In this document: piece by piece, positions 36,420-45,994 of the stretch | Layout: each line of letters starts with the position of its first letter | How positions within the stretch are numbered: the first letter of the stretch is position 1 | Source: Gammaproteobacteria bacterium | GTDB lineage: Bacteria; Pseudomonadota; Gammaproteobacteria; HK1 | Assembly: GCA_012103455.1 (NCBI GenBank) | Contig: WLWT01000001.1 | Coordinates: 4,635,110-4,699,109 of the forward strand | Direction of reading: 5' to 3' | Length of the DNA stretch: 64,000 bases | Program-made: the position numbers and the translations under genes | Notes under the pieces: model-generated | What the model was told of the DNA's origin: nothing | The model's input: the letters and a program-made list of their open reading frames with translations, nothing else | The model's database searches: none

Positions 36420-37514
36420 GTGACCGCTTATATCATCCGCCGTCTGCTGCTGATAATCCCGACCTTGCTCGGGATCATGATGCTCAATTTCGCCATCATT
36501 CAATTCGCACCAGGCGGCCCCATCGAGCAGCTCATCGCGCAGATGGAAGGCACCGCCGTGGCCGCCACCGCCCGTATCTCCGGCAGCGCCGGCGAGGCGG
36601 GCAGCCCGGCCGGTGCCGAGCAAGACGCCGCCAGCAGCTACCGCGGCGGGCGCGGCCTGGAGCCTGAATACCTGGCGCAACTAGAACGGCAATTCGGTTT
36701 CGACCAACCGCTGCACATACGTTTTGTCACGATGATGCGGGGTTATGTACGTTTCGATTTCGGCGAAAGTTATTTTCTGGACAAAACCGTCATCGATCTC
36801 ATCATCGACAAACTGCCGGTATCCATCAGTCTAGGGCTCTGGACCACCCTACTCATCTACGGCATCTCCATCCCGCTTGGCATCAGAAAAGCGGTCAAGG
36901 ACGGCTCACGCTTCGATATTTGGAGCAGCGGCATCGTCATCATCGCCTACGCCGTGCCGGGTTTTCTGTTCGCTGTGCTGTTGATCGTGTTATTCGCGGG
37001 CGGCCAGTATTTGGATTGGTTTCCATTGCGCGGATTAACCTCGCCGAATTTCGAGGCGCTCACCTGGTGGCAACAGATCACCGACTATCTCTGGCATATC
37101 ACGTTGCCCATCACGGCCATGACCATCAGCGGTTTTGCCAGCCTCTCCATGCTCACCAAGAATTCATTCCTGGATCAGATCAATCAGCAATATGTGCAAA
37201 CAGCGAGAGCCAAAGGCTTGAGTGAAAACACCGTCTTGTACGGCCATGTATTTCGCAACGCCATGTTGATCATCATCGCCGGATTTCCCGCCGCTTTCGT
37301 CGGCATCTTCTTCACCGGCGCCCTGGTCATTGAAACCATTTTCTCGCTGGACGGACTCGGCCTGCTGAGCTTCGAAGCACTGGTGCGCCGGGACTATCCG
37401 GTGGTCTTCGGCAGTATCTACGTGTTTACCTTACTGGGCCTGCTGATGCGTTTGCTCGGCGACATTACCTATACCCTGGTCGATCCGCGCATCGACTTCG
37501 AAGGCCGCGCGTAG
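36420..37514 (+). CDS. yejB: YejB-type ABC transporter permease
   Basis: Inner-membrane permease of 364 residues with the N-terminal YIIRRLLLIIPTLLGIMM anchor of DppB-like proteins, a hydrophilic insert around residues 40-80 characteristic of YejB, then five helices. The EAA loop, which docks to the ATPase, is seen as YVQTARAKGLSENTVLYGHVFRNA. Start is GTG 36420. Followed 33 bases later by yejE. Confidence 0.94.
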   Translation: MTAYIIRRLLLIIPTLLGIMMLNFAIIQFAPGGPIEQLIAQMEGTAVAATARISGSAGEAGSPAGAEQDAASSYRGGRGLEPEYLAQLERQFGFDQPLHIRFVTMMRGYVRFDFGESYFLDKTVIDLIIDKLPVSISLGLWTTLLIYGISIPLGIRKAVKDGSRFDIWSSGIVIIAYAVPGFLFAVLLIVLFAGGQYLDWFPLRGLTSPNFEALTWWQQITDYLWHITLPITAMTISGFASLSMLTKNSFLDQINQQYVQTARAKGLSENTVLYGHVFRNAMLIIIAGFPAAFVGIFFTGALVIETIFSLDGLGLLSFEALVRRDYPVVFGSIYVFTLLGLLMRLLGDITYTLVDPRIDFEGRA

Positions 37515-37547
37515 CCCGGCGCTCCCGATTACCCAAACAAAAACCCG

Positions 37548-38573
37548 ATGAATCTCTCGCTCATCAACCGCCGCCGCTGGCGCAACTTTCGCGCCAACAA
37601 GCGCGGTTTTTGGTCGATGCTCTTATTCATGCTCATCTTCTTGCTCAGCTTGCCGGCGGAATTCATCGCCAACGATAAACCGCTACTGGCGCGCTATGAC
37701 AACGAATTCTTCATGCCGGTGTTATTCGACTATCCAGAGACCACCTTTGGCGGCGAATTGGACATTCTCGCCGACTATTCCGATCCCTATACACGCGAAC
37801 TCATAAAAGCGAATGGCTGGCTACTTTGGCCGCTCATTCCTTACCACCATTCGACCACCATTCGCGATCTGCCAGGCTCGGCGCCCACCCCACCCAGTAA
37901 AGACAATTGGCTAGGCACCGATGATCAGGCCAGAGACGTGGCCGCCAGGGTATTGTACGGATTGCGCATATCGATACTGTTCGGCTTAACCCTCACCATC
38001 GTCAGTTCCATTATCGGTATAGTCGCCGGCGCTTTACAGGGTTATTTCGGCGGCACCCTGGACCTTTTATTCCAGCGCTTCATCGAGATCTGGAGCGGCC
38101 TACCGGTGCTGTTTTTGCTGCTCATTCTAGCTAGCGTGATCACCCCCGGTTTCTGGTCTTTGCTCATCTTGCTGGCGGCGTTCTCCTGGATGGAGTTGGT
38201 CGGCGTGGTACGGGCGGAGTTTCTACGCGCGCGCAATTTCGACTACGTGCGGGCGGCCAGGGCTCTAGGGGTGGATGACTTGACCATCATATGGCGCCAC
38301 GTACTGCCCAACGCGATGGTCGCCACCATCACCTTGATGCCGTTTATCCTGACCGGCTCCATCACCGTGCTGACCACCCTCGATTTTCTAGGCTTCGGCA
38401 TGCCACCCGGCTCACCGTCCTTAGGAGAACTGCTCAATCAAGCCAAGAACAACTTGCAAGCCCCCTGGCTAGGGTTCACCGCGTTCATCATTCTCGCCCT
38501 GCTGCTGTCTCTACTGGTATTCATCGGCGAGGCGGTACGCGATGCCTTGGATCCCAGAAAAACTTTCATATGA
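37548..38573 (+). CDS. yejE: YejE-type ABC transporter permease
   Basis: Second permease, 341 residues, DppC-like: an N-terminal cytoplasmic stretch with RRRWRNFRANKRGFWSM, a first helix, a periplasmic segment with WLGTDDQARDVAARVLYGLR, then a helix bundle with EAA loop YVRAARALGVDDLTIIWRHVLPN. The extra ~60-residue periplasmic part between helix 1 and the domain is usual for YejE. Its TGA overlaps the yejF ATG. Confidence 0.94.
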   Translation: MNLSLINRRRWRNFRANKRGFWSMLLFMLIFLLSLPAEFIANDKPLLARYDNEFFMPVLFDYPETTFGGELDILADYSDPYTRELIKANGWLLWPLIPYHHSTTIRDLPGSAPTPPSKDNWLGTDDQARDVAARVLYGLRISILFGLTLTIVSSIIGIVAGALQGYFGGTLDLLFQRFIEIWSGLPVLFLLLILASVITPGFWSLLILLAAFSWMELVGVVRAEFLRARNFDYVRAARALGVDDLTIIWRHVLPNAMVATITLMPFILTGSITVLTTLDFLGFGMPPGSPSLGELLNQAKNNLQAPWLGFTAFIILALLLSLLVFIGEAVRDALDPRKTFI

Positions 38574-40174
38574 ATGCTGAGGCGCCACTACTTCACATCA
38601 GCGGTTTGCGTGTCGGCTTTAGCGCCGGTGACCATGCAGTGGCGGCCGTGCGTGATATCTCACTCACCATCGGGCGTGGCCAGACAGTGGCCCTGGTGGG
38701 AGAAAGCGGTTCTGGCAAGTCCGTTACCGCGGCGTCGATACTGCGCCTGCTGCCGCCCAGCGCATCCATCGACGACAAAAGCAGCATCCAGCTTGATGGT
38801 GAAAACCTGAACGGCGCCAGCACGGCCCGTTTAGAGGCTATCCGGGGCAGCCGCATCGCCATGATCTTCCAAGAGCCGATGACCTCGCTCAATCCGCTGC
38901 ACACAGTGGCAAAACAAATTGGCGAAAGCTTGCGCCTGCATCAGCGCTTAAATGAAAAAGCGGCGCGAGCGCGCACCCTCGAGCTTCTGACGCAAGTGGG
39001 TATCCCGTCCCCGCAAACCCGGCTAGGCAGCTATCCCCACCAGCTCTCGGGCGGCCAGCGCCAGCGGGTGATGATCGCCATGGCGCTGGCCAATGATCCG
39101 GACTTGCTCATCGCCGACGAACCGACCACGGCGCTTGACGTAACCGTGCAAGCGCAGGTGCTGAGCTTACTGCAAGACTTACAACGTCAATCCCATTTAG
39201 CGATCTTGTTGATCACCCATGATCTCACCTTAGTGCGCCGCCACGCCGGTTATGTATACGTCATGCGCTATGGCCAGATCGTCGAGCACGGCGATACAGC
39301 GGCTCTCTTCGCAGCCCCCAAGCACGATTACACACGCCAACTACTGGACGCGCGGCCTAACAATGCTCCACTTCGTGCCCAAGACGAGCCACAGGTGCTA
39401 TTCAGGGGCGAACACATGCGGGTTTGGTTTCCCATACGCCGTGGGGTCCTCAAACGCACCGTAGGGCATGTCAAGGCGGTGGACGATGTGTCGCTCACCA
39501 TCCGCGCGGGACAAACCGTGGGGGTGGTTGGCGAAAGTGGCTGCGGTAAATCCACCTTGGCGCTGGCCATGCTGCGCCTAGTGGACAGCCAAGGTGAACT
39601 CATTTTTGAAGGCCAGCCGTTGCGCGCACTCAAGCGCCAATCGCTACGGGCACTTCGCCGCCAAATGCAGATCGTGTTCCAAGATCCGTTCAGCTCGCTC
39701 AGCCCGCGGTTGGTCGTTCGCGACATCATCGCCGAAGGCCTGCGCGTGCATGGACTCGCCGGTAATCCAGCCGAATTGGATGCAGCCGTGTCGCAAGCGC
39801 TCACGGAAGTCGGACTGGAAGTAGACGCCGCGCAGCGCTACCCGCACGAGTTCTCCGGCGGCCAACGCCAGCGCATCGCCATCGCCAGAGCCCTGGTGTT
39901 AAAACCCAAGCTATTGCTCCTGGACGAACCCACCTCGGCCCTAGACGTATCCGTGCAAGCGCAAGTCATCGCTCTGTTGCAGGCGCTGCAGAGCCGCCAT
40001 CGGCTCGGCTATCTCTTCATCAGTCATGATCTGGCGGTCACGCGGGCCTTGGCCCACCACATCATCGTGATGCGCGATGGCGTGGTGATCGAGGAGGGGC
40101 CGGCGACCGAGATATTCAACGCGCCCCGACACGAATACACCCAGGCGCTGCTGCAGGCCGCATTCGAGAGCTGA
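38570..40174 (+). CDS. yejF: YejF-type ABC transporter ATPase (two nucleotide-binding domains)
   Basis: Fused double ATPase of 534 residues driving the YejABE peptide importer. Two Walker A motifs (GESGSGKS and GESGCGKS), two signatures (LSGGQRQRVMIAMAL and FSGGQRQRIAIARAL) and two Walker B/DEP-T boxes are visible. An oligopeptide-transporter C-terminal extension follows the first domain (HDYTRQLLDARP). The frame is open from 38291, but the gene starts at ATG 38570 with an ATGA overlap to yejE. Confidence 0.95.
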   Translation: MNAEAPLLHISGLRVGFSAGDHAVAAVRDISLTIGRGQTVALVGESGSGKSVTAASILRLLPPSASIDDKSSIQLDGENLNGASTARLEAIRGSRIAMIFQEPMTSLNPLHTVAKQIGESLRLHQRLNEKAARARTLELLTQVGIPSPQTRLGSYPHQLSGGQRQRVMIAMALANDPDLLIADEPTTALDVTVQAQVLSLLQDLQRQSHLAILLITHDLTLVRRHAGYVYVMRYGQIVEHGDTAALFAAPKHDYTRQLLDARPNNAPLRAQDEPQVLFRGEHMRVWFPIRRGVLKRTVGHVKAVDDVSLTIRAGQTVGVVGESGCGKSTLALAMLRLVDSQGELIFEGQPLRALKRQSLRALRRQMQIVFQDPFSSLSPRLVVRDIIAEGLRVHGLAGNPAELDAAVSQALTEVGLEVDAAQRYPHEFSGGQRQRIAIARALVLKPKLLLLDEPTSALDVSVQAQVIALLQALQSRHRLGYLFISHDLAVTRALAHHIIVMRDGVVIEEGPATEIFNAPRHEYTQALLQAAFES

Positions 40175-40222
40175 AACGTCACGGTATACGGCGTCATGTC
40201 ATATGCCCTCGAACCATCGAAG

Positions 40223-41035
40223 TCAGGTGTTCCTCACCACCGCTATCTGTAGACGTTCGCCATCACGTTCAAACTTGATACGGCGCGGATGCGAGATGTG
40301 TTGCGCCAGAGCATCCATCTCGAATATGGTCAAAAGATATCCGAGATCTTCGAGCAAAGCGAATATTTTCCCCCGCTCCTCCGCGAACCAGTCCCCAGGC
40401 CAGACTTCAAAAAATATGGGCGGATATTGACTGCGTTCCAGCAGGCCAGTAGCTCCTTCGAGTACGCTGAGTTCACCCCCTTCTACATCGATCTTCAAGA
40501 AATCAACAGGGCTTGGCAGCGTCATGTCATCCAACGGCCTAACTTCCACCGCTTCCGGCTGGACACCGGCCGCCGCCACGACGGTGCCGGGCTGGCGCTC
40601 CTGCCAAAACTCATACCATCTCTCGTCCAAGGAAAGGCCGCCCGCGTTGATCGACTTATGATAATCAAGTTGCTTAACAGAGGCGGTTCCGGGTTCGGAG
40701 CCTATCGCCAACTGATGCGTATGGACATTGTCTAGCCGGTTTAGAAATACGTTTGCACAGAGTTGCTGAAACACAACCCGCTGCGGCTCAAATGCGAACA
40801 CTACCCCTTGACGGGGAGCAACACTTTTGGCGACCGGAACGGTGAAAGCACCTAAGTTTGCCCCCACGTCGAGAATGAGGGGGGCTGTCAAATCAGAGCA
40901 AAATATTTGGGCCACAAGCCGCTCCAACCGGCCCCATTCGCCCGCCACCCGTATGTGCTGGCCTATAACATCGGCATTAGCAAGCAGAAGATAGTCAGCA
41001 TCATCACGCCGAATCAAATCTACGCTAGGTAACAT
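40223..41035 (-). CDS. FkbM-family methyltransferase
   Basis: SAM-dependent O-methyltransferase of 270 residues. SAM motif I is ILDVGANLGAFTVPVAK; acidic strand VFAFEPQRVVFQQL, and FLKIDVEGGELSVLEGA with FEVWP are FkbM hallmarks. Such enzymes methylate sugars or natural products, often in surface-glycan regions. It faces yejF convergently and marks the end of the conserved gene order; the accessory region begins right of it. Its acceptor is unknown. Confidence 0.87.
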   Translation of the reverse strand: MLPSVDLIRRDDADYLLLANADVIGQHIRVAGEWGRLERLVAQIFCSDLTAPLILDVGANLGAFTVPVAKSVAPRQGVVFAFEPQRVVFQQLCANVFLNRLDNVHTHQLAIGSEPGTASVKQLDYHKSINAGGLSLDERWYEFWQERQPGTVVAAAGVQPEAVEVRPLDDMTLPSPVDFLKIDVEGGELSVLEGATGLLERSQYPPIFFEVWPGDWFAEERGKIFALLEDLGYLLTIFEMDALAQHISHPRRIKFERDGERLQIAVVRNT

Positions 41036-41217
41036 GGGTCAATAACGCTTTGCGAAGGACCTCTTAGCTTGCTCATTGCTCTGACCGTCGCAATGTACCA
41101 GTTAATTCGACAGCGGGCCAAGCAGGCGCGAGATCATAACCGCCCCAAAGGCGGCCCGTGAAAAGCACGATGCGGAGCCTAGCGTGAATCCGCGCAGTGG
41201 CTTAATACCAGTTTTCG

Positions 41218-41412
41218 TTACTCAGGGCCGAAGCAGTAAACACTACCGCCGCTGGCTAAGAAGCCACGCTCCACCACCTGGATTCCAGCGCTAAATGGAG
41301 CGCCATGCATAGGCAGTTTGTAATCCCACGCTACGCATTTGTCTTCCATGTCAAAGGCGATTAATCGATCGTCTTTTCCGCCGACTAGATAGCGATCGAT
41401 AACGGCCGGCCG
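41218..41412 (-). pseudogene. beta-propeller (PQQ-like repeat) protein C-terminal remnant
   Basis: Leftward frame ending TAA at 41218-41220 encodes RYLVGGKDDRLIAFDMED, VAWDYKLP and GGSVYCFGPE, a pattern of PQQ-like or WD-like propeller blades (GGxDxxLxAFD). Upstream it passes into another frame and decays after about 41410. Only one or two blades remain. Function of the parent is unknown. Confidence 0.5.
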
Positions 41413-41651
41413 AAACCGCGAACACCGGGTAGTTGGCTAAAGCGGAATGTTTCCGTGCCAGTACCCACGTCAACAAACACGAACTTCACTGCGCCATTGG
41501 ATGTATACGAAACTCAGATCCTCGCCCCGGACGAACTAAGGACCCGGCGAACTGTGGCTGACCTCAGTTAACTTTGGCCTCGGAAAAGACCCAAAGCACT
41601 GAAATGACAATCCGTATTCTGAATCCTTATTCAAGACATTGAAATATGCTG

Positions 41652-41880
41652 GATTCGTATCATCGGCTTTACCCCATCAAACCGTTTGAAAGCCTGGAGC
41701 AAGCAAGCACCTGGGTAGCCCAATTTATCGATGGATACAACCACGAGCACCGCCACAGGTACCATTCGCTATATCACGCCTGCGCAACGTCACAGTGGGC
41801 AAGAGCGGGCCATTTTAGAGCGTAAACATCAGACCTACGAAGCGACCCGTCAGCGCCATCCGCAGCGAGCGAACCCGTAG
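41652..41880 (+). pseudogene. IS3-family transposase C-terminal remnant
   Basis: The plus strand encodes PIKPFESLEQASTWVAQFID then GYNHEHRHR, followed after a +1 shift by IRYITPAQRHSGQERAILER and KHQTYEATRQRHPQR and a stop at 41878-41880. These are the final segments of an IS3-family OrfB integrase. The catalytic DDE part is missing. It is a different lineage from the stub at 6213. Confidence 0.8.
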
Positions 41881-42121
41881 CCAAGAAGCACGGCGACACC
41901 GCAGTCAACCTCGCATTCGTCAGCACCTGCATGACCCTTCTGAGCATGTGGCCAAGCGTCGCCGGCAGCGTGTTAGCCGTAATGGCCGGCGGCAAACCAC
42001 ACGGCGGAAAGGCGAAGATGTGACCGACCTAGTGAAGGCTACTCGTGAGAAGGCGAAGGGTGTAAAGAATTGAGGACCAGCGACCTATATTAAGCTCTGA
42101 CCACAGATCAACGGAGGCGGC
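41881..42121. other. short gap before the pentapeptide gene
   Basis: No supported gene. One open plus-strand stretch without a start codon reads VAKKHGDTAVNLAFVS...VLAVMAGGKPHGG and may be the tail of a lost small hydrophobic protein. A good SD (GGAGG at 42112) belongs to the next gene. Confidence 0.35.
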
Positions 42122-43339
42122 ATGGCGAACAAGAGGCAAGTCGATACGTTAAAAAAGGGGCCATGGCGTGGAATTCTTGGCGAGACGCCAATCCGAGCGC
42201 CGTCGTAAACCTATCAGGTGCGCAGCTACTTGGCTTCCAACTCGTAGGTGTAGATCTGAGTGACGCGGACCTTAGTGACGCCAACCTGTGCCAAGCAAGC
42301 TAATTTGCGCTCTGCGCGATTTCCTAATGCTCGCATGGCACGTGTGAACCTGAGCAGTGCAGATCTCAGTCAGGCCAACCTCACTAATGCGCAGATGCCT
42401 TGGGCTGACCTGAGCCAAGCGGAACTTTCCGGTGCGAGACTCGATTGTGCCTATATGGTTGGCGCGAACCTGCGTGCCGCGAATCTCCGTGACGCGCGAC
42501 TTTTTAGAACAGACCTCAATAGCGCTAATTTCACGGAAGCCGACCTCACTGATGCTGAACTTGGTGAGGCGGATTTATATCTGACCCAATTCAGCACGGC
42601 GACACTTTACGGGGCGAATTTGACGGATGCGTCTCTTGGCCGAACAACGTTCTCTAACTCGCCGCTAATGAACGTCGTCGGGCTCGATTCCTGCGGGCAC
42701 AAAGCTGGCTCACACATGGATGCATCTACCCTCCGCTCATCCGGGCAATTGCCAGAGAAGCTCCTCCGCGGCTGCGGCCTCACGGACTGGGAAATCGAAC
42801 AAACCAAACTCTACCGCGACAACTTAACCCAAGAAGAAATCATCGACATCACTTACAAGGTTGCTCAGCTTCGTGGCCGCCAACCGATCCATATCAGCCC
42901 GATCTTCATCAGCTATACACGCACGGACGAATCCTTCGTCAAAACTATCGAGAAACGCTTAAACGACCATGGTGTACGTTCTTGGCGTGATGTTCACGAC
43001 CTTGTGGCCGGCCCTTTAGAGAAGCAAATCGACCGAGCCATAAGGAACATCAGCACCGTCTTGTTGGTGCTCTCCGAAAACTCCGTCAACAGCTATTGGG
43101 TTGAGGCTGAGGCTGAGAAAGGCCTTACGCTCCAACGGGACCTAAAGCGCTCCGTACTCTGCCCGGTAGCCCTCGACGATAGCTGGAAAGACTGCGACTG
43201 GGATCCCTGCATCCGACAAGCAATCAAGCGGTTCAACGTCCTAAACTTCTCCAACTGGCAAGATCCACAAGTCCTCGACTCCCAAATGGACAAGCTACTC
43301 AAGGGCCTTAGCGTTCACTATGGCGAAGGTGCAAACTGA
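42122..43339 (+). pseudogene. pentapeptide-repeat protein with C-terminal TIR domain, frameshifted near its start
   Basis: The gene appears to begin at ATG 42122 (MANKRQVDTLKKG) behind GGAGG. Near 42160 the reading must shift to AWNSWRDANPSAVVNLSGAQ, and near 42290 again to the long frame. From there about 340 residues are open: pentapeptide repeats of A(D/N)LxxA type up to about residue 135, a linker with LTQEEIIDITYKVAQLRGR, then a TIR domain from PIFISYTRTDES, with VLLVLSENSVNSYWVEAEAE carrying the presumed catalytic Glu282. TIR domains of this kind cleave NAD or signal in phage defence. With two shifts it is probably dead, unless it restarts inside or the shifts are sequence errors. Confidence 0.72.
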
Positions 43340-43557
43340 TCTGCCCTGGTGGCTAATGGCCGTCGTTCTTTCTCAGGCTGTTGCCTAGTTAACTCGGCCA
43401 ACTCTCGCTGCTGTTGTGCCGCGTGCCGTTGAGCCTCCACCGCAGACCTGAGTTTGTCCGCTTGCAACTCCAGCGCCTTGACCGTCGCTTACAATTCTCG
43501 GCCCTGCTGCAAAAACCCCAACACTAGCCAAATGATTGCGACTGGGCCTGTAAACAG
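43318..43557 (-). pseudogene. remnant of a small membrane-anchored coiled-coil protein
   Basis: Leftward reading gives LFTGPVAIIWLVLGFLQQGREL, a TAA, then in the same frame ATVKALELQADKLRSAVEAQ and QQQRELAELTRQQPEKERR to a stop at 43318. A membrane segment followed by a coiled coil rich in Gln/Glu is the plan of a small hypothetical family. The internal stop breaks it, and its beginning is replaced by the 95-bp repeat. Confidence 0.5.
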
Positions 43558-43648
43558 ACCACGCTCCGCTTCACAGCGGCGGCCTTATAACTCTTGGCCC
43601 ATAATTCTTGACCATTTTACTGGGTTAATCATAAAATTCCCGACCGTC
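43554..43648 (+). repeat. 95-bp repeat of the suf promoter, upstream copy
   Basis: Aligns without gaps to 47821-47915 with 10 mismatches. It keeps a complete promoter-like pair, TTGACC at 43609 and TAAAAT at 43633 with an 18-base spacer, and the first IscR-like site (43605-43629). The match ends in the middle of the second site (ATTCCCGACCGT, then unrelated sequence). Downstream is a 5'-truncated flavoprotein gene. Confidence 0.85.
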
Positions 43649-44323
43649 AACCATCCAACTCAAGGACAGTTCGTCGTAAACACCAAGTTTCTAGTCGATG
43701 CCACAGGCCGGCAAGCCAATATCTGCCGAAAAGTCGGTGTTCCTTCAAGCAAGCTCGATAGACTTATAGGTGTGGGAGCTTTTATCCAATTCGAGGATAA
43801 AGCAACGTTGCCGCACGATCAATTGCTCGAAACAGTAGAATCAGGTTGGTGGTATAGCGCTCTACTTCCCGATAATATCCTAACGATCGTTTTCTTTTCG
43901 GACTCCGATATTATTGCAAAGCATCATTTAAACAAAAATGATAATTGGAATCGTTTACTGCTTGAAACAAAGCACATGAAACAGCGTGTGCGCAGTGCAA
44001 CTGCGCTTGATTCCAAACCCTGGGTTCGCAATGCCTCGACTCGGATTTCCAATTTGCCAGAATGCAGAAATTTCCTCGCTATTGGTGATGCGGCTGCATC
44101 GTTTGATCCCATCTCTTCCATGGGTATCGGTTTTGCTATGACATCTGCATTGCAAGCAGCCAGAATTATTCAAGAGGAGTTAGCAGAGCACCATCCTCAG
44201 CGAGTCCCTCATTATCAGCAAGAGATTGGCCAACATTTTGAGCATTATTTGCAGCTTCGGAAGCGATTTTACCAGCAAGAAAAACGTTGGCCCTCGGCAG
44301 ATTTTTGGGTTCGTAGAAATTGA
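43649..44323 (+). pseudogene. FAD-dependent oxidoreductase (halogenase/LodB-like), 5'-truncated
   Basis: About 225 residues resemble the second half of flavin-dependent monooxygenases: VNTKFLVDATGRQANICR, ESGWWYSALLPDN and the FAD motif FLAIGDAAASFDPISSMGIG followed by AARIIQEEL. The N-terminal Rossmann motif GxGxxG and any start codon are missing; the gene fragment is fused directly to the partial suf promoter at 43648. Base composition is visibly more AT-rich than the core genome. Tryptophan-halogenase, LodB and geranylgeranyl-reductase-like enzymes share these motifs, so the exact family is open. Confidence 0.65.
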
Positions 44324-44448
44324 TGGTGTGGCCCAGGATTAGCCGAAAATTTCAAGGCAGCTATGGAAATTGTGGTAGTGGGCTCGAACGACTCCAAGTG
44401 TATGGTTTTAAGAGTGTAGAATCTTTTTTTGCTATGAGGGATATAGGG

Positions 44449-44757
44449 TTATCTTTGCATCATCAGTGTGTCTTGAAGGCCTAATGCAGCAGGCAATACG
44501 TCCATAGACCGCTTGTCCAATTCTCGATAGGAGTGCACCAGCTCTTCGGGAGCGTCGTGCGAATCAACTAGCTGTAGCTAGGCATGTACATCAGGAACAG
44601 CCTCGTGTACCAAGACTGTGCTACCTTCTTCGAGCCGGACAAAATGGACAGATGCCAGTTCTCCCAACAGACGAGCCAGGTCATTCATGTAACTGGCTAA
44701 GCTCGCCATCGGAATGGTTTTTGGGCTGTAGGCGTCAATCTTTAGTCTGAATTCCAT
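44449..44757 (-). pseudogene. hypothetical protein with internal stop
   Basis: Starts MEFRLKIDAYSPKTIPMASL, continues ASYMNDLARLLGELASVHFV and RLEEGSTVLVHEAVPDVHA, meets a TAG at 44578-44580, then in the same frame LQLVDSHDAPEELVHSYREL up to a TAA at 44449. The N-terminal sequence looks like a hypothetical family I have seen in several proteobacteria, of unknown role. One in-frame stop makes expression of the whole unlikely. Confidence 0.5.
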
Positions 44758-44933
44758 GGCTATCGATTCTTCCGGTGACACCGCTAGTATTGCATGGCGG
44801 TTGCTGCCTGAGCGCGCAAGACTTGTTCAGACAGCAAGACGTACATCAAACGCCACCCAAAGCGCGGCATGATCACTCAACGCATCGCGCCGCCGCGGTG
44901 CTCCCGCCGCGTAGCCCCGGTGATACGCAGCCC

Positions 44934-45771
44934 TTAGAGCTGTCCTATCAAAGTAAGCGGGCGGCGAAGTACGTGGGTGGATCCGCTCGCGCGCGCGAGA
45001 AAGTGGGTGATGCTTGGTTTTACCCGTTCGCCTGCACCTCGGCTGCGCACATAGATTGGGCACTCGCCGGCCTAGCGAACCAAGGTGTGACCTCGCCGCT
45101 CCAGTTCCCAGTCAAGCTCATTGAGGACGATATTTGAGAGTAACGGTGATAAGGGGCTACCTTGCGGGACGCCTTCTTGCGTTTTCTCAACCGGGCCGTT
45201 GCTCTCAATGCCGGCTTTCAGGTAGCGGTTGAGCAGGCGCAGCCGGACGGTGTCATCCCTGTCTTCTTTCAGCTTGTGCATCAGCCGGTCATGGTTGACC
45301 CGGTCGAAGACGCTGTCAAAGTCCAGGTCAACCACCCATTGGCGACCCTCGATGACCTCGCTTTGTGACTGATAGAGCGCTGGGTGCGCACTGCGCATCG
45401 GGCGAAAGCCCTAGCTATTGGGGTGGCATTGCGCCTCCCAGCGCCAGCGCAGGACTTGGGCTATCGCTGGCTGGATCAGGCGGTCTGTGACCGTCGCTAT
45501 ACCCCGTTTGCGCGTGCGCCCGTCTGGCTTGGGCCTCTCGACCCGTAGCACGGGCTGTGGACGGTAACGCCCATCGATCCGTTGTGCCTTGATGCCTGGC
45601 CAGTGGTTGTTTCAGGGAGTCCGGCAGTGCTTCTACCGTCATGCCATCTACACCTGGCGCACCTTGATTACGTTTAACTGGTTTCAGTGCCTGTATCCGG
45701 TGGTCCCTGCCCACTACCTGCATCATCCATGCATCAACTCTAGTGGAGCCATGGGGGCGTTTTTCTCCCAT
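44934..45771 (-). pseudogene. group II intron reverse transcriptase/maturase remnant
   Basis: Fragments in different frames follow the RT order: QALKPVKRNQGAPGVDGMTV (RT0/1), then GFRPMRSAHPALYQSQ and QWVVDLDFDSVFDRVNHDRL (RT2-3), then GVPQGSPLSPLLSNIVLNEL (RT4) and GAGERVKPSITHFLARA beyond. At the catalytic YADD box the frame reads R-stop-AGECPIYVRS, so the two aspartates are lost. The maturase and endonuclease domains are absent, and no intron ribozyme ends were recognised. Clearly dead. Confidence 0.85.
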
Positions 45772-45994
45772 CAGCTGTTCTTCCTCCCCTCACGCGAAGC
45801 ACTTCGCCTCGCCGGTAGGCGGCTGTCGGGTAATCCTTCAGAGCGTTCATGACGCCGATAATGGTCAGGCCTTCAGCCGCCGAGGACGCGGCCTACTATG
45901 CTTTTTGCTGACTTGTGCCATACGATCAAACCCGGTTGCCCGGATTTCAGTGCTTCCGGCACCTATGACAGATCTCCTGGGGTAAGGCACTTAA
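45772..45994. other. no gene seen
   Basis: Probably further decayed intron or host sequence upstream of the reverse transcriptase remnant. No motif was recognised before the 99-bp inverted-repeat element. Confidence 0.4.

Noticed and set aside
38291..38569. Extended yejF N-terminus
   Set aside because: It overlaps yejE out of frame; ATG 38570 gives the family start and an ATGA overlap.
44775..45137. Plus-strand open frame of 120 codons
   Set aside because: Antisense to the decayed intron reverse transcriptase, without its own motifs.
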